Shown one piece after another: positions 1-7,295 of a stretch of DNA of 8,177 bases. Each line of letters begins with the position of its first letter. Within the stretch, counting starts at the first letter, position 1. The notes under the pieces were generated by a model. That model did not search any database and was not told where the DNA came from. It was given only the letters and a program-made list of their open reading frames with translations. This DNA comes from Acidobacteriota bacterium (GTDB lineage: Bacteria > Acidobacteriota > Vicinamibacteria > Vicinamibacterales > UBA2999), in assembly GCA_013813075.1 (NCBI GenBank), contig JACCSI010000317.1, positions 1 to 8,177 of the forward strand, read 5' to 3'. Both the position numbers and the translations under genes were made by a program.

Positions 1-66
1 AGCGGTCAGCCCCCCGGCCGTCCGCCACAGACGTCAGTGCCACGTCCACAGCCGCCGGTCGTGTAG
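1..66 (+). CDS. C-terminal tail of an upstream gene, proline-rich (partial)
   Basis: Frame 1 is open from the window edge to a TAG at 64-66 and encodes 21 residues rich in Pro, Gly, Gln and Arg, ending in PQPPVV. A disordered proline-rich tail of this kind is plausible at the end of a membrane-fusion (periplasmic adaptor) protein, and such a gene very often lies directly upstream of an RND pump gene on the same strand. That identity rests on context only. The other two plus frames are also open across this short piece, with stops near 81 and 89, so the frame choice is uncertain. Confidence 0.3.
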   Translation, partial: SGQPPGRPPQTSVPRPQPPVV

Positions 67-91
67 GGATCCGCGGCCCCTAGCCGTTTAG

Positions 92-126
92 CATTCGTTT
101 TCGGCTTTCAGCTATCGGTATTCGGA
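92..126 (+). repeat. Five degenerate heptamer tandem repeats in the RND leader
   Basis: Five consecutive 7-base units can be read: CATTCGT, TTTCGGC, TTTCAGC, TATCGGT, ATTCGGA. The consensus is roughly YWTTCGGC-like, with a T-C-G/A-G core at fixed phase. They fill most of the short gap between the upstream stop (64-66) and the RND start (134). The last unit contributes bases to the Shine-Dalgarno sequence. The periodicity is seen directly. No function is shown, and the array is short enough that chance or decay of a dispersed repeat is possible. Confidence 0.55.
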
Positions 127-127
127 G
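124..127 (+). promoter_or_regulatory. Ribosome binding site of the RND gene
   Basis: GGAG at 124-127 lies six bases before the ATG at 134. It supports that start over later in-frame ATGs, and the encoded N-terminus (MSIPRLAIHRPVT) is typical of RND pumps. It overlaps the final heptamer repeat unit. Confidence 0.7.
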
Positions 128-133
128 ACCTCG

Positions 134-3100
134 ATGAGTATTCCGCGTCTCGCCATCCATCGTCCGGTGACGATGTTCATGATCAGCTTCGTGGTGATTC
201 TGCTTGGTGCGATCTCGCTCACGCGACTCCCCGTCGACTTGATGCCGGAGAGCGAATTCCCCAGCATTACGGTCCGCGTCAACTATTCGGGTGTCGGCCC
301 CCTCGAGATGGAGGAGCTGGTCACCCGCCCGCTTGAACAGGCCGTCTCGGCCATCGCCGGACTCGAACAGGTCAACTCGACATCCTCCGAGGGCAACAGC
401 CAGGTCCGGCTGCAATTTGCCTGGGGAACAGACCTCAACGAAGCCGCTGACGAAGTGCGCACCCGCGTGGATCGGGTGCGCGGGCGCATGCCTGAGGACG
501 CTGACGCACCAACGGTCTTCAAGTTCGACTCGAACTCGTTCCCGATCATCGGCATCGGCGTTGAGGGCGACTACGACCAGGTGACGCTCCGCGAACTGGC
601 AACCAACGACCTCTCTCCGCGTCTGGAGCGGGTCGAAGGCGTGGCCGCGGTGACCATCGACGGCGGCCTGCGCCGCCAGATTCACGTCGACCTCTCGCGC
701 GAGAAGATCACGGCGCTGAACGTTTCGATGGACCGGATCTCCCAGGTCTTGCGCAGTGAAAACCAGAACATTCCGCTCGGCGAAATCGACGACGCCGACC
801 GCCGCTTCCTGCTTCGCAGCCCCGGCCAGTTCACGAGCATCGACGATATCCGCGACCTCATCGTCATGACGCGCGCCGGGGTCCCGGTCTATCTGAAGGA
901 CATCGCAGAAGTCACTGACGCCACCGAGGACCGCCGGTCGGTCACACGCATCAACGGCCGCCCGGGCATTCGCATGCGCGTGACCAAGCAATCGGGTAAG
1001 AACACGGTGGAAATCGCTGAGGGCGTGCGCGCGGAGATTGAGCGTATCAATCGTGAGGTACCCAGCGTGCGCCTGGCGGTCCTCGACGATCAGTCGAAGT
1101 TTATCGAGCGATCCATCCACAGCGTGCAGGAACACGCGATGATCGGCGGCGCCCTCGTCGTTCTCGTCATCTTCCTGTTCCTACGCAACATTCGTTCGAC
1201 GCTGATCATCTGCACGTCGATTCCAATTTCTGTCATCGGCACGTTCGCGCTGCTCTACTTCGGCGGCTACACACTCAACACGTTGACGTTTGGCGGTCTC
1301 GCCCTGGGGATAGGCATGGTGGTCGATGCGGCGATCGTCGTCCTCGAGAACACCTATCGCCACCTCGAAATGGGCAAAGACCGCATGACCGCGGCCATCG
1401 ACGGCAGCGAGGAAGTGTGGTCGGCCATTTTGGCGTCGACACTCACGCACATCGCCGTGTTCGTCCCGATGCTTTTTCTCACCGGCGTTGCCAGCATCAC
1501 GTTTGGCCAGCTTGCCGCCGTCGTGTCCTTCTCGCTGGCGATGTCATTGTTCGTCGCCGTGACCATCGTGCCGGTGTTGTGCTCGCGTTTCCTTGACGCG
1601 CCCGACCACGGCGTCGGGCGAAAGGGCGTATTCGGCGCCTTGTATCGCGCCAGCGACCGCTTTCTGACGCGCATCGACGATGTGTATGCACGCACGCTGC
1701 ACGTGTCGCTGCAGCATCGCCCGACCGTGTTTGCGACGGGCATCGCGCTGTTCGCCCTCTCGCTGTATCTCATCCAGTTCGTCGGTGTCGAACTGCAGCC
1801 CACCGCGGATGAAGGCGAAGTGACCGTTGACGCAGAACTCGCGGTCGGCACGCGCGTCGAGATCACCGAGCGCGTGCTCATCGGTCTCGAGGAACGCATC
1901 CGGGAACTGGTGCCGGAAGCCACGATGCTGATCACGTCCGCGTCGGGGGGCGGCGGCTTTGGCCCTGGCGGCGGCTCTGGACACCGCGGCAACGTCAACG
2001 TGCGGCTGACGCCGAAAGACGAGCGTACGCGGTCGAGCGACGACATCGCGCAGGCACTGCGTCGCGAGCTCTCCGGAGTGCCGGGCGTAATCGTGCGATC
2101 CCGGCCGTCCGGCGGTCAGCAGATGCGTGGCATGCCAGGGGGCGGCGGCGGCGATGGCAGCCGCTTCTCGGTCGAAATCCGCGGCCACGAGCTCGATGTC
2201 TCGAAGCGCATCGCCCAGGACGTCAAGACCCTGCTCGATTCGACGCCAGGGATCGCCGATTCACGCGTCGGTCGCGAAGAGGGTCGCCCGGAAATTGCGG
2301 TTCGTGTCGATCGCGACAAGGCCGCGATGCTCGGGCTGTCGGTGACGGGTGTGGCGCAAACGATCCGCACCAATCTGGCCGGGACGCAGGCGGCGATGTT
2401 CCGGTCGGAAGGCAACGAGTATCCCATCGTGGTGCGATTGCGCCAGGAGGACCGCGGCGAGATTGCGTCGGTCGGCGACGTCCTTCTCAGCACGCCGGCA
2501 GGCCAGGTAGTGCCTGCCAAGAACGTGATGGTGACGGCGCGCGAACAGGGCCCGGTTCAGATCGAGCGCAAGAATCAGGAACGGATTCAGCGGGTCAATG
2601 CCGAGGTCGAGACGACGCTGAGCGAAGCGGTGGCCGCGACGCAAGCGCGTTTGCCGGAGATTCAGGTGCCGCAAGGCTTCTCGGTTGGATTCGGCAACGA
2701 GGTCGAGGAGCAGGAAAAATCGTTCCGTGAGCTGCAGCTGGTGCTCATCCTCGCGATTCTGCTGGTCTACACGGTCATGGCGTCGCAGTACGAGTCGCTG
2801 CGCGACCCCTTCGTGATCATGTTCTCGATTCCGCTGGCATCGATCGGGGTGGTCGCAGCACTACTCATCACAGACACGCCATTCAGCATGCAGGCCTACA
2901 TCGGCATCATCATGCTGGCGGGCATTGTCGTCAGCAACGCGATTCTGCTGGTCGACTACGCCAATACGCTGCGTCACCGCGACAAGATGAGCGTGCGCGA
3001 TTCGATTGAAACGGCCGGCCGCCATCGGCTCCGCCCGATTCTCATGACGTCGGTCTGTACCATGCTCGGCCTTGTGCCGATGTCGCTCGGGATAGGCGAA

Positions 3101-3271
3101 GGCTCAGAGTTGCAGGTGCCGTTGGCGCGCGTGGTCATCGGCGGCTTGCTGACCTCGACGCTGATCACGCTGGTGTTCGTGCCGGCGATGTACACGCTCT
3201 TTGAGGAAGGCTGGCGCGGGATGTTCAAGAAGGGCCCGCCCCCGGCAGCGGTCGCGCACGAAGCACTCTGA
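134..3271 (+). CDS. HAE-1-type RND efflux transporter, inner-membrane pump subunit
   Basis: Inner-membrane resistance-nodulation-division pump of the AcrB/MdtB/SwrC superfamily. It is expected to export hydrophobic or amphiphilic compounds, driven by an ion gradient, with an adaptor and an outer-membrane channel. It is full length at 1045 aa. The fold is doubled: TM1 at about residues 14-33, a large periplasmic loop to about 333, TM2-TM6 at about 334-485, a second periplasmic loop from about 550 to 865, then the remaining TM helices to about 1030. The TM4 motif GMVVDAAIVVLEN has D398 at the AcrB D407 position but A399 at the D408 position. The TM10 motif GIVVSNAILLVDY has S934 where AcrB has K940. 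Two glycine-rich stretches (605-619 and 660-676) sit in the second periplasmic loop. The substrate cannot be told from sequence. The stop codon is one base from the convergent folK stop. Confidence 0.96.
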   Translation: MSIPRLAIHRPVTMFMISFVVILLGAISLTRLPVDLMPESEFPSITVRVNYSGVGPLEMEELVTRPLEQAVSAIAGLEQVNSTSSEGNSQVRLQFAWGTDLNEAADEVRTRVDRVRGRMPEDADAPTVFKFDSNSFPIIGIGVEGDYDQVTLRELATNDLSPRLERVEGVAAVTIDGGLRRQIHVDLSREKITALNVSMDRISQVLRSENQNIPLGEIDDADRRFLLRSPGQFTSIDDIRDLIVMTRAGVPVYLKDIAEVTDATEDRRSVTRINGRPGIRMRVTKQSGKNTVEIAEGVRAEIERINREVPSVRLAVLDDQSKFIERSIHSVQEHAMIGGALVVLVIFLFLRNIRSTLIICTSIPISVIGTFALLYFGGYTLNTLTFGGLALGIGMVVDAAIVVLENTYRHLEMGKDRMTAAIDGSEEVWSAILASTLTHIAVFVPMLFLTGVASITFGQLAAVVSFSLAMSLFVAVTIVPVLCSRFLDAPDHGVGRKGVFGALYRASDRFLTRIDDVYARTLHVSLQHRPTVFATGIALFALSLYLIQFVGVELQPTADEGEVTVDAELAVGTRVEITERVLIGLEERIRELVPEATMLITSASGGGGFGPGGGSGHRGNVNVRLTPKDERTRSSDDIAQALRRELSGVPGVIVRSRPSGGQQMRGMPGGGGGDGSRFSVEIRGHELDVSKRIAQDVKTLLDSTPGIADSRVGREEGRPEIAVRVDRDKAAMLGLSVTGVAQTIRTNLAGTQAAMFRSEGNEYPIVVRLRQEDRGEIASVGDVLLSTPAGQVVPAKNVMVTAREQGPVQIERKNQERIQRVNAEVETTLSEAVAATQARLPEIQVPQGFSVGFGNEVEEQEKSFRELQLVLILAILLVYTVMASQYESLRDPFVIMFSIPLASIGVVAALLITDTPFSMQAYIGIIMLAGIVVSNAILLVDYANTLRHRDKMSVRDSIETAGRHRLRPILMTSVCTMLGLVPMSLGIGEGSELQVPLARVVIGGLLTSTLITLVFVPAMYTLFEEGWRGMFKKGPPPAAVAHEAL

Positions 3272-3272
3272 G

Positions 3273-3728
3273 CTAAGCACGCAAGGCCGAGAGTAAGTCG
3301 GCAATGGTTCGGCCCGTAACCGGGTCGAACCATTCGCCCGCCACCTCCGCCAGCGGCGCCAGCACGAAATGGCGCTCGCGGAATCTCGGATGCGGCACGC
3401 GCAATCCCGCCTCGGCGACAACTTCTCCACCGTAGAGAATCAGATCCAGGTCAAGTGTTCGCGGTGCACCGGCGTACGGACGTTCGCGACCTCGGTCCCG
3501 TTCGATGTCCTGGAGCGTCGCGAGCAGTGCGGTCGCCGAGAGCGTCGTGACGCCAACCGCGGCACCATTGAGGAAGTCAGGCTGCGGTCCGACGCCGACT
3601 GGGGCGGTCTCGTGCCACGACGAGACCTGGATATTGGAAAGCACGACGTGGAGGCGCTGAATCGCGAACTCCAGGTGGGACCCGCGGTCGCCGACATTAC
3701 TTCCGAGAGCGATCGCGACTCTATTCAA
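3273..3728 (-). CDS. folK: 2-amino-4-hydroxy-6-hydroxymethyldihydropteridine pyrophosphokinase (HPPK)
   Basis: Cytoplasmic folate-synthesis enzyme. It transfers pyrophosphate from ATP to 6-hydroxymethyl-7,8-dihydropterin, making the substrate of dihydropteroate synthase. The 151-aa product is a usual length for a monofunctional HPPK. Visible family motifs are ALGSNVGDR (7-15), ETAPVG with QPDFLN (40-54), the ATP/Mg loop with R81, R83 and R90, PRTLDLDLI with metal-binding D93 and D95, and VPHPRFRERHFVLAPL (111-126). The TTG start at 3728-3726 is chosen because the family homology begins at the next residues. An in-frame ATG at 3941 would add 71 low-complexity residues that merely shadow the upstream gene. 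The start overlaps the preceding stop (TTGAATAG), no good Shine-Dalgarno is seen, and translation is probably coupled. It is the last gene of the set and converges on the RND gene. Confidence 0.94.
   Translation of the reverse strand: MNRVAIALGSNVGDRGSHLEFAIQRLHVVLSNIQVSSWHETAPVGVGPQPDFLNGAAVGVTTLSATALLATLQDIERDRGRERPYAGAPRTLDLDLILYGGEVVAEAGLRVPHPRFRERHFVLAPLAEVAGEWFDPVTGRTIADLLSALRA
3303..3334 (+). repeat. Strong inverted repeat (hairpin) downstream of the RND stop, inside folK
   Basis: The left arm AATGGTTCGGCCCG and right arm CGGGTCGAACCATT flank a TAAC loop. As plus-strand RNA all 14 pairs form, one of them G-U. As minus-strand RNA that pair becomes an A-C mismatch, so the structure is stronger in the RND transcript. 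It starts 32 bases after the RND stop and lies within the last codons of folK (about residues 132-142). There is no U-tract after it in either direction, so it is not a canonical intrinsic terminator. It may act as a 3' stability element or Rho-assisted 3' end of the pump mRNA. Confidence 0.6.
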
Positions 3729-4218
3729 CCCAGCGTGTGTCGAGAACCTTGCCGCGGCGTTCGTTGATCGCGAGGTGCGTCCCGATAATGTCGGTGCGGC
3801 CCTCGGATGCCTGCTCGAATACGCGGCGGTGCTCGAGCATTTCGCCGAGGATGACGCGGAGCATGCCCTGGTGGCGGGCGTGGGTGACGTGCTCGACACG
3901 GTCGCGCCATTTGTCGACGAACCGTTGGTTAGCCGCCGCATCGAGGCTGCTCAACTCGAGGACCGCTTCGTTCCCCTTGCCCTTCCGGGTCGGCTTGATG
4001 TCGGGGCGAGCCGGGTCGACCGGAATGTCGGCGCCGAGATCGAGCAGTGCATGCTGGAGCCAGGACACATGCGTCTCTTCGCGACTGATAATGTATTGAT
4101 ACGCGTTGTTGACGTCGTAATCAGTCACGTGGCGCGCGGCCGATTCGCGTTGCATCAGCAGGGCGAGGCGCTCGAGATAAAAATCGCGCACCAGGTGTTG
4201 GAGGTCCGCGGCATTCAC
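3721..4218 (-). CDS. Ferritin-like domain protein
   Basis: A 165-aa, largely helical soluble protein of the ferritin/rubrerythrin-like superfamily. Candidate metal ligands lie at helix positions expected for a di-iron four-helix bundle: E16 in FYLER, E47/E48 with H50 in REETH, E109 in RVEH, and E126, E129 and H130 in GEMLEH. A Lys/Pro-rich linker (about 69-82) separates the two helix pairs. This assignment comes from the motif pattern; whether it stores iron, detoxifies peroxide or is redox-inert cannot be said. The GTG start at 4218 overlaps the upstream TGA by four bases (GTGA), with AAGGAG 11 bases upstream. Its own stop overlaps the TTG of folK. No signal peptide is seen, so a cytoplasmic location is likely. 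Confidence 0.75.
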   Translation of the reverse strand: MNAADLQHLVRDFYLERLALLMQRESAARHVTDYDVNNAYQYIISREETHVSWLQHALLDLGADIPVDPARPDIKPTRKGKGNEAVLELSSLDAAANQRFVDKWRDRVEHVTHARHQGMLRVILGEMLEHRRVFEQASEGRTDIIGTHLAINERRGKVLDTRWVE

Positions 4219-4553
4219 GCTTTCTGCTTCTCCTTGCAGGTGATGCAGACCAGCGTCCAGGGAATCGCGTTCAACCGCGCCTCCGCAATCGGCTCTCCGC
4301 AGTCGCGGCAGAGGCCGAACGTCCCTTTTTCAATGCGCACCAAGGCCTCGTCGATGGCCTGAAGGATTTTGGCATCCGTCTGTTTGAGGCGCAGGTGGAT
4401 GTGGACCTCGTTGGTCCCCGAGGCTTGATCCGCCATGTCTCCCTGGCGTCCGTTGTTGTGTTCCATGGACGTTTGAATCGCACCCACGCTCGCCGTGTGC
4501 TCGAGCTCCGCGCGCTTCTGGAGGAGAATATCCCGGTAAATCGCCACGTTCAT
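4215..4553 (-). CDS. TraR/DksA-family C4 zinc-finger transcription regulator
   Basis: A 112-aa protein of the DksA/TraR family, whose members insert a coiled coil into the RNA polymerase secondary channel and modulate initiation, often together with ppGpp. The C-terminal C4 zinc site is intact: C82, C85, C103, C106 (GLCRDCGEPI followed by LVCITC). The middle carries DMADQA (D39, D42, A44), which matches the DxxDxA coiled-coil-tip motif of E. coli DksA needed for activity; this supports a polymerase-binding role. It is shorter than E. coli DksA (151 aa) but longer than TraR (about 73 aa). The ATG at 4553 is chosen because GGGAG lies five bases upstream (4559-4563). An in-frame upstream start at 4655 would add 34 unrelated residues across the promoter region. 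First gene of a three-gene overlapping set. Confidence 0.88.
   Translation of the reverse strand: MNVAIYRDILLQKRAELEHTASVGAIQTSMEHNNGRQGDMADQASGTNEVHIHLRLKQTDAKILQAIDEALVRIEKGTFGLCRDCGEPIAEARLNAIPWTLVCITCKEKQKA
4230..4235 (-). promoter_or_regulatory. Ribosome binding site supporting the GTG start of the ferritin-like gene
   Basis: On the minus strand AAGGAG lies 11 bases before the GTG at 4218, inside the last codons of the zinc-finger gene. With the GTGA overlap this fixes the start and implies coupled translation. Confidence 0.6.
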
Positions 4554-4597
4554 ACTTGCTCCCACAGGCCACTCGGGCGAGGGCAGTTCAATAGGAC

Positions 4598-4606
4598 ATG
4601 ATATCA
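4598..4606 (-). promoter_or_regulatory. Candidate extended -10 promoter for the regulator/ferritin-like/folK set
   Basis: The minus strand reads TGATATCAT, an extended -10 element (TGn followed by TATCAT, five of six bases to TATAAT). It would start transcription near 4591, giving a leader of about 37 bases before the ATG at 4553. No good -35 is seen at the usual distance, as expected of extended -10 promoters. The core TGATATCA is also an 8-base palindrome. It lies in the 204-base gap (4554-4757) after the ybbP stop, which otherwise shows no gene. Confidence 0.4.
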
Positions 4607-4757
4607 CCCTCGCTCTACGGGGCGGGTCGGCGAGTGCTGTCACGAGGGCTGGCATCGCGTCGCATCGACGTCATGCGGGAGAGCCATTTTGGGATCAACT
4701 GGTGCTGAAGCGCGCACACCGCGACCCGCCAGAGAAGCCCGCGTGCGAGTCCAACGC

Positions 4758-7295
4758 TCACTCTGAGCGCAGCGTCGCCAACGGTTTGTTGTGAAGCACT
4801 TCCCACGACGCCGTGACGCCGACGAGGGCCACCAGGAGGGAGCTGATGACGATGCCGGCGAGGCTGATGAGGGGTAAGGGCGTCCATGGAATGTCGAGCG
4901 CGAAGCGGCTGATGCCCCAGGTTAGCGCGATTGACCCGACCGAGCCGATGGTGCCCGCTAGTGCGCCGAGCACGCCGTATTCAAGCAGCAGCACGCTGGC
5001 AATGGTCCGACGCGTCGCGCCAAGCGTTTTGAAGATGGCCGCTTCATACAGGCGCCGGAACTTGGTCATGGCGACCGCGCCGATCAGAATGAGCAGACCG
5101 CTCAGCATGACCAGGCTGCCGACCACCGTCACGGCCAGGGTGACGTTTTCGACGATGGTACGAATGGTCATGAGCATTTCGCGCCCATCGATCACCGATA
5201 CGTTCGGAAACCGCGTGACCAGCTCCCCCTGCAGGGTCGCGCGGTCGGCGTTGGCGTCGGGGCCCCGGAAGAACGAGACGAACCCGTGAGGCGCCTGTTC
5301 CAGCACGCCCGGGCGGAACACGAACATGAACCCGCCGGCGCGACTGTCGGACCAATCGACGCGCCGCACACTCGACACCCGGGCCTCGATCACGCGACCC
5401 AGGACGTCAAAGCGGACGGTATCGCCGACGTTGATGCGAAACCGCTCGCGCAGACTCTCTTCGATCGAAACCTCACCCTGGGCGGCCGGTGTCTCATCCC
5501 AGAACGTCCCGGCCACCACGGTCTCGTTGCGTTCGAGCGCGGGCCGATAGGTGATGGTGTATTCGCGCGCGAGTGAGCCACGGCCACGCACATCTTCGTA
5601 TTTGTCCAGCGACACCTCCTGGCCCTGGACACCGGTGACGCGAGCGCGCAGAACCGGCAGCAGTCGCGGCACGGGGGTCGCCGGTGGCTGCCACCGTTTG
5701 AGCAATTGCGTCATGGCCGCAACCTGGTCCTGCTGCACATCGAGCAGGAACATGTCGGGCAAGTCTGGCGACAGGTTGGCGCCAAACTCGTGCACCAGAT
5801 TCTCCTGCAACGAACGCACGCCAACGATGAAGAAGCTCCCGAGCCCCACGGCCAGCAACACGATGCGTGCCTGGCTGCCGGGCCGGGTCAGCTGCAGCAC
5901 GGCGTGGCGCAGCGCAAACCATCGGGTTTGCGCCAGCGGTTGAATCGCCTTGATCAGCACAATGCCGGCGAGGTGCAGCACCAGCGCCGCCGCGGCAAAG
6001 CCGACCGCGACGACCGCACCGACTTTCAGCGACCCGGCCTGCCACACGGTAAGCCCTAATAGTCCGGCAACCACACCGGCGAGCACTACCATCTGCATCA
6101 CATCGAGCTTGGGCTTGCCGGCCTCGTCGCGCAGCAACAACGACGGCTTGACGTCGCGAATCTCCAGTAGCGGCATCAGCGAGAACAGCACCGACACCAG
6201 CAGCCCAATGCCAAGTCCCTGACCCACGGCACCCGCCGTCAACCCATAGTTGACAACGATCCCGGGGGTCGCCGCCGCCGCCAGCGTGGACGGGATCGCT
6301 GCAATCGCGATCGCCGCCAACACGATGCCAAACGCGCTGCCGGCAAGACCCAGCACGACCACTTGCGCCATGTAAATCGTCAGGAGCTGTCCCGATCGGC
6401 CGCCCAGGCATTTCAGGATGGCAATGCTGCGGATCTTCTGCTGCACGAAGACGCGCGTCACGCTCGACACGCCAATCCCACCCAGAATGACGATGACCAG
6501 ACCAACCAGGCTCAAGTAGTCCTCGGCGCGCGCAAAGTCCTCGCCGATATCGTCTTCGGTGGCCTTATACGAGCGCACCCGCACAAATGTGTTGGTCAGG
6601 TCGCTTCGCAGATTGATGACCAGGCGGTCAAGCTCCGCATCTGGGACCTTCAACAACCGCTGGTAAGACGCGCGGCTGCCGAATGCGAGTAATCCGGTCT
6701 TCTTCAGGTCGTCGTAGCTGATGAAGACGCGCGGACCCATGCTGAACGCGCCCAGCCGGCGTCCGGGCTCACCCTCGACGATGCCGCGAATGGTGAACGG
6801 ATGCGTGCCGATCAGCAGCCGATCGCCGACCGCGAGTCCGAGCAGTGCGAGCAGCTCCGGCCGCGCCAGCACGCCGAAGTTCTCCAGCAATGCATAGTCG
6901 AACGTCTGTTGATTCGCGAGTTTCAACTGCCCGAAAAACGGAAAGCCGCGCTCGACCGCGCGCAGTTCGACCATTCGCGACGCATGGCTGGCGGAGTCGG
7001 CCGCCCGCACCATCGTGCCGACTTCCACCGAGAGATGGCTCGCCGCCTGCGCAGTGCGCAAACGCTCGTCGATACGTGCGGTGAGCTTGTCGTCGAACGC
7101 CTGGTTGCTGCTGATGAGCACGTCGGCGCTGATCAGCGTCCGCGCTTCGCCGGCAAAGACACCACGGACGCTCTGAATCACGGACCGAATCGCCACAATC
7201 GACCCGACGCCAATCGATAAACAGACGAAGAAGAACAACAGCCGGCGCCAGGACGCACGCATCTCGCGCAGTGCCATCGCGACGACGAACTTCAT
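4758..7295 (-). CDS. ybbP: YbbP-type ABC transporter permease (FtsX-domain, COG3127-like)
   Basis: Inner-membrane permease of the MacB/LolC/FtsX superclass, in which ATP hydrolysis drives movement of periplasmic domains. At 845 aa it is slightly longer than E. coli YbbP (about 804 aa). Order: a basic N-terminus and TM1 (about 17-38); a periplasmic core domain (about 40-255); a first FtsX block (about 260-385, with QQKIRSIAILKCLGG, the coupling-helix region after a TM); two central TM helices (about 403-455); another TM (about 478-498); a second periplasmic domain (about 500-710); and a second FtsX block (about 718-840, with FRRLYEAAIFKTLGATRRTI). This duplicated fold with extra central helices is the YbbP signature and argues against MacB or LolC. 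The ATG at 7295 overlaps the ybbA stop (ATGA). Its partner ATPase and TesA-type esterase lie directly upstream. The substrate is unproven; a lipid or hydrophobic ester is likely given TesA. Confidence 0.92.
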   Translation of the reverse strand: MKFVVAMALREMRASWRRLLFFFVCLSIGVGSIVAIRSVIQSVRGVFAGEARTLISADVLISSNQAFDDKLTARIDERLRTAQAASHLSVEVGTMVRAADSASHASRMVELRAVERGFPFFGQLKLANQQTFDYALLENFGVLARPELLALLGLAVGDRLLIGTHPFTIRGIVEGEPGRRLGAFSMGPRVFISYDDLKKTGLLAFGSRASYQRLLKVPDAELDRLVINLRSDLTNTFVRVRSYKATEDDIGEDFARAEDYLSLVGLVIVILGGIGVSSVTRVFVQQKIRSIAILKCLGGRSGQLLTIYMAQVVVLGLAGSAFGIVLAAIAIAAIPSTLAAAATPGIVVNYGLTAGAVGQGLGIGLLVSVLFSLMPLLEIRDVKPSLLLRDEAGKPKLDVMQMVVLAGVVAGLLGLTVWQAGSLKVGAVVAVGFAAAALVLHLAGIVLIKAIQPLAQTRWFALRHAVLQLTRPGSQARIVLLAVGLGSFFIVGVRSLQENLVHEFGANLSPDLPDMFLLDVQQDQVAAMTQLLKRWQPPATPVPRLLPVLRARVTGVQGQEVSLDKYEDVRGRGSLAREYTITYRPALERNETVVAGTFWDETPAAQGEVSIEESLRERFRINVGDTVRFDVLGRVIEARVSSVRRVDWSDSRAGGFMFVFRPGVLEQAPHGFVSFFRGPDANADRATLQGELVTRFPNVSVIDGREMLMTIRTIVENVTLAVTVVGSLVMLSGLLILIGAVAMTKFRRLYEAAIFKTLGATRRTIASVLLLEYGVLGALAGTIGSVGSIALTWGISRFALDIPWTPLPLISLAGIVISSLLVALVGVTASWEVLHNKPLATLRSE

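Noticed and set aside
80..1135. Long (351-codon) open frame antisense to the RND gene
   Set aside because: It lies wholly opposite the strongly supported pump gene, has an Arg/Asp/His-rich shadow composition and no family motif. High GC makes such antisense frames common.
1354..2188. Several overlapping antisense open frames (up to 230 codons) in the middle of the RND gene
   Set aside because: Composition is typical of reverse-strand shadows, with no motif and no ribosome binding site that would stand out.
3729..3941. N-terminal extension of FolK from an ATG at 3941
   Set aside because: The 71 extra residues are Ser/Thr/Ala/Arg-rich shadow sequence of the ferritin-like gene, and HPPK homology starts exactly at the TTG at 3728.
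3775..4362. Plus-strand open frame of 195 codons across the ferritin-like and zinc-finger genes
   Set aside because: It is antisense to two genes with recognisable metal-binding motifs, so it is a shadow.
4554..4655. 34-residue N-terminal extension of the zinc-finger protein
   Set aside because: It would cross the candidate promoter, while the ATG at 4553 has a GGGAG at good spacing and a sensible N-terminus.
4755..4769. Small inverted repeat CGCTCA/TGAGCG at the ybbP stop as a terminator
   Set aside because: Only a 6-bp stem with a 3-base loop and no U-tract after it on the minus strand; too weak to call.
4615..4887. 90-codon minus-strand open frame over the gap after ybbP
   Set aside because: Half of it is out of frame inside ybbP, the rest is Arg/Pro/Ser-rich, and no start signal or family motif is seen.
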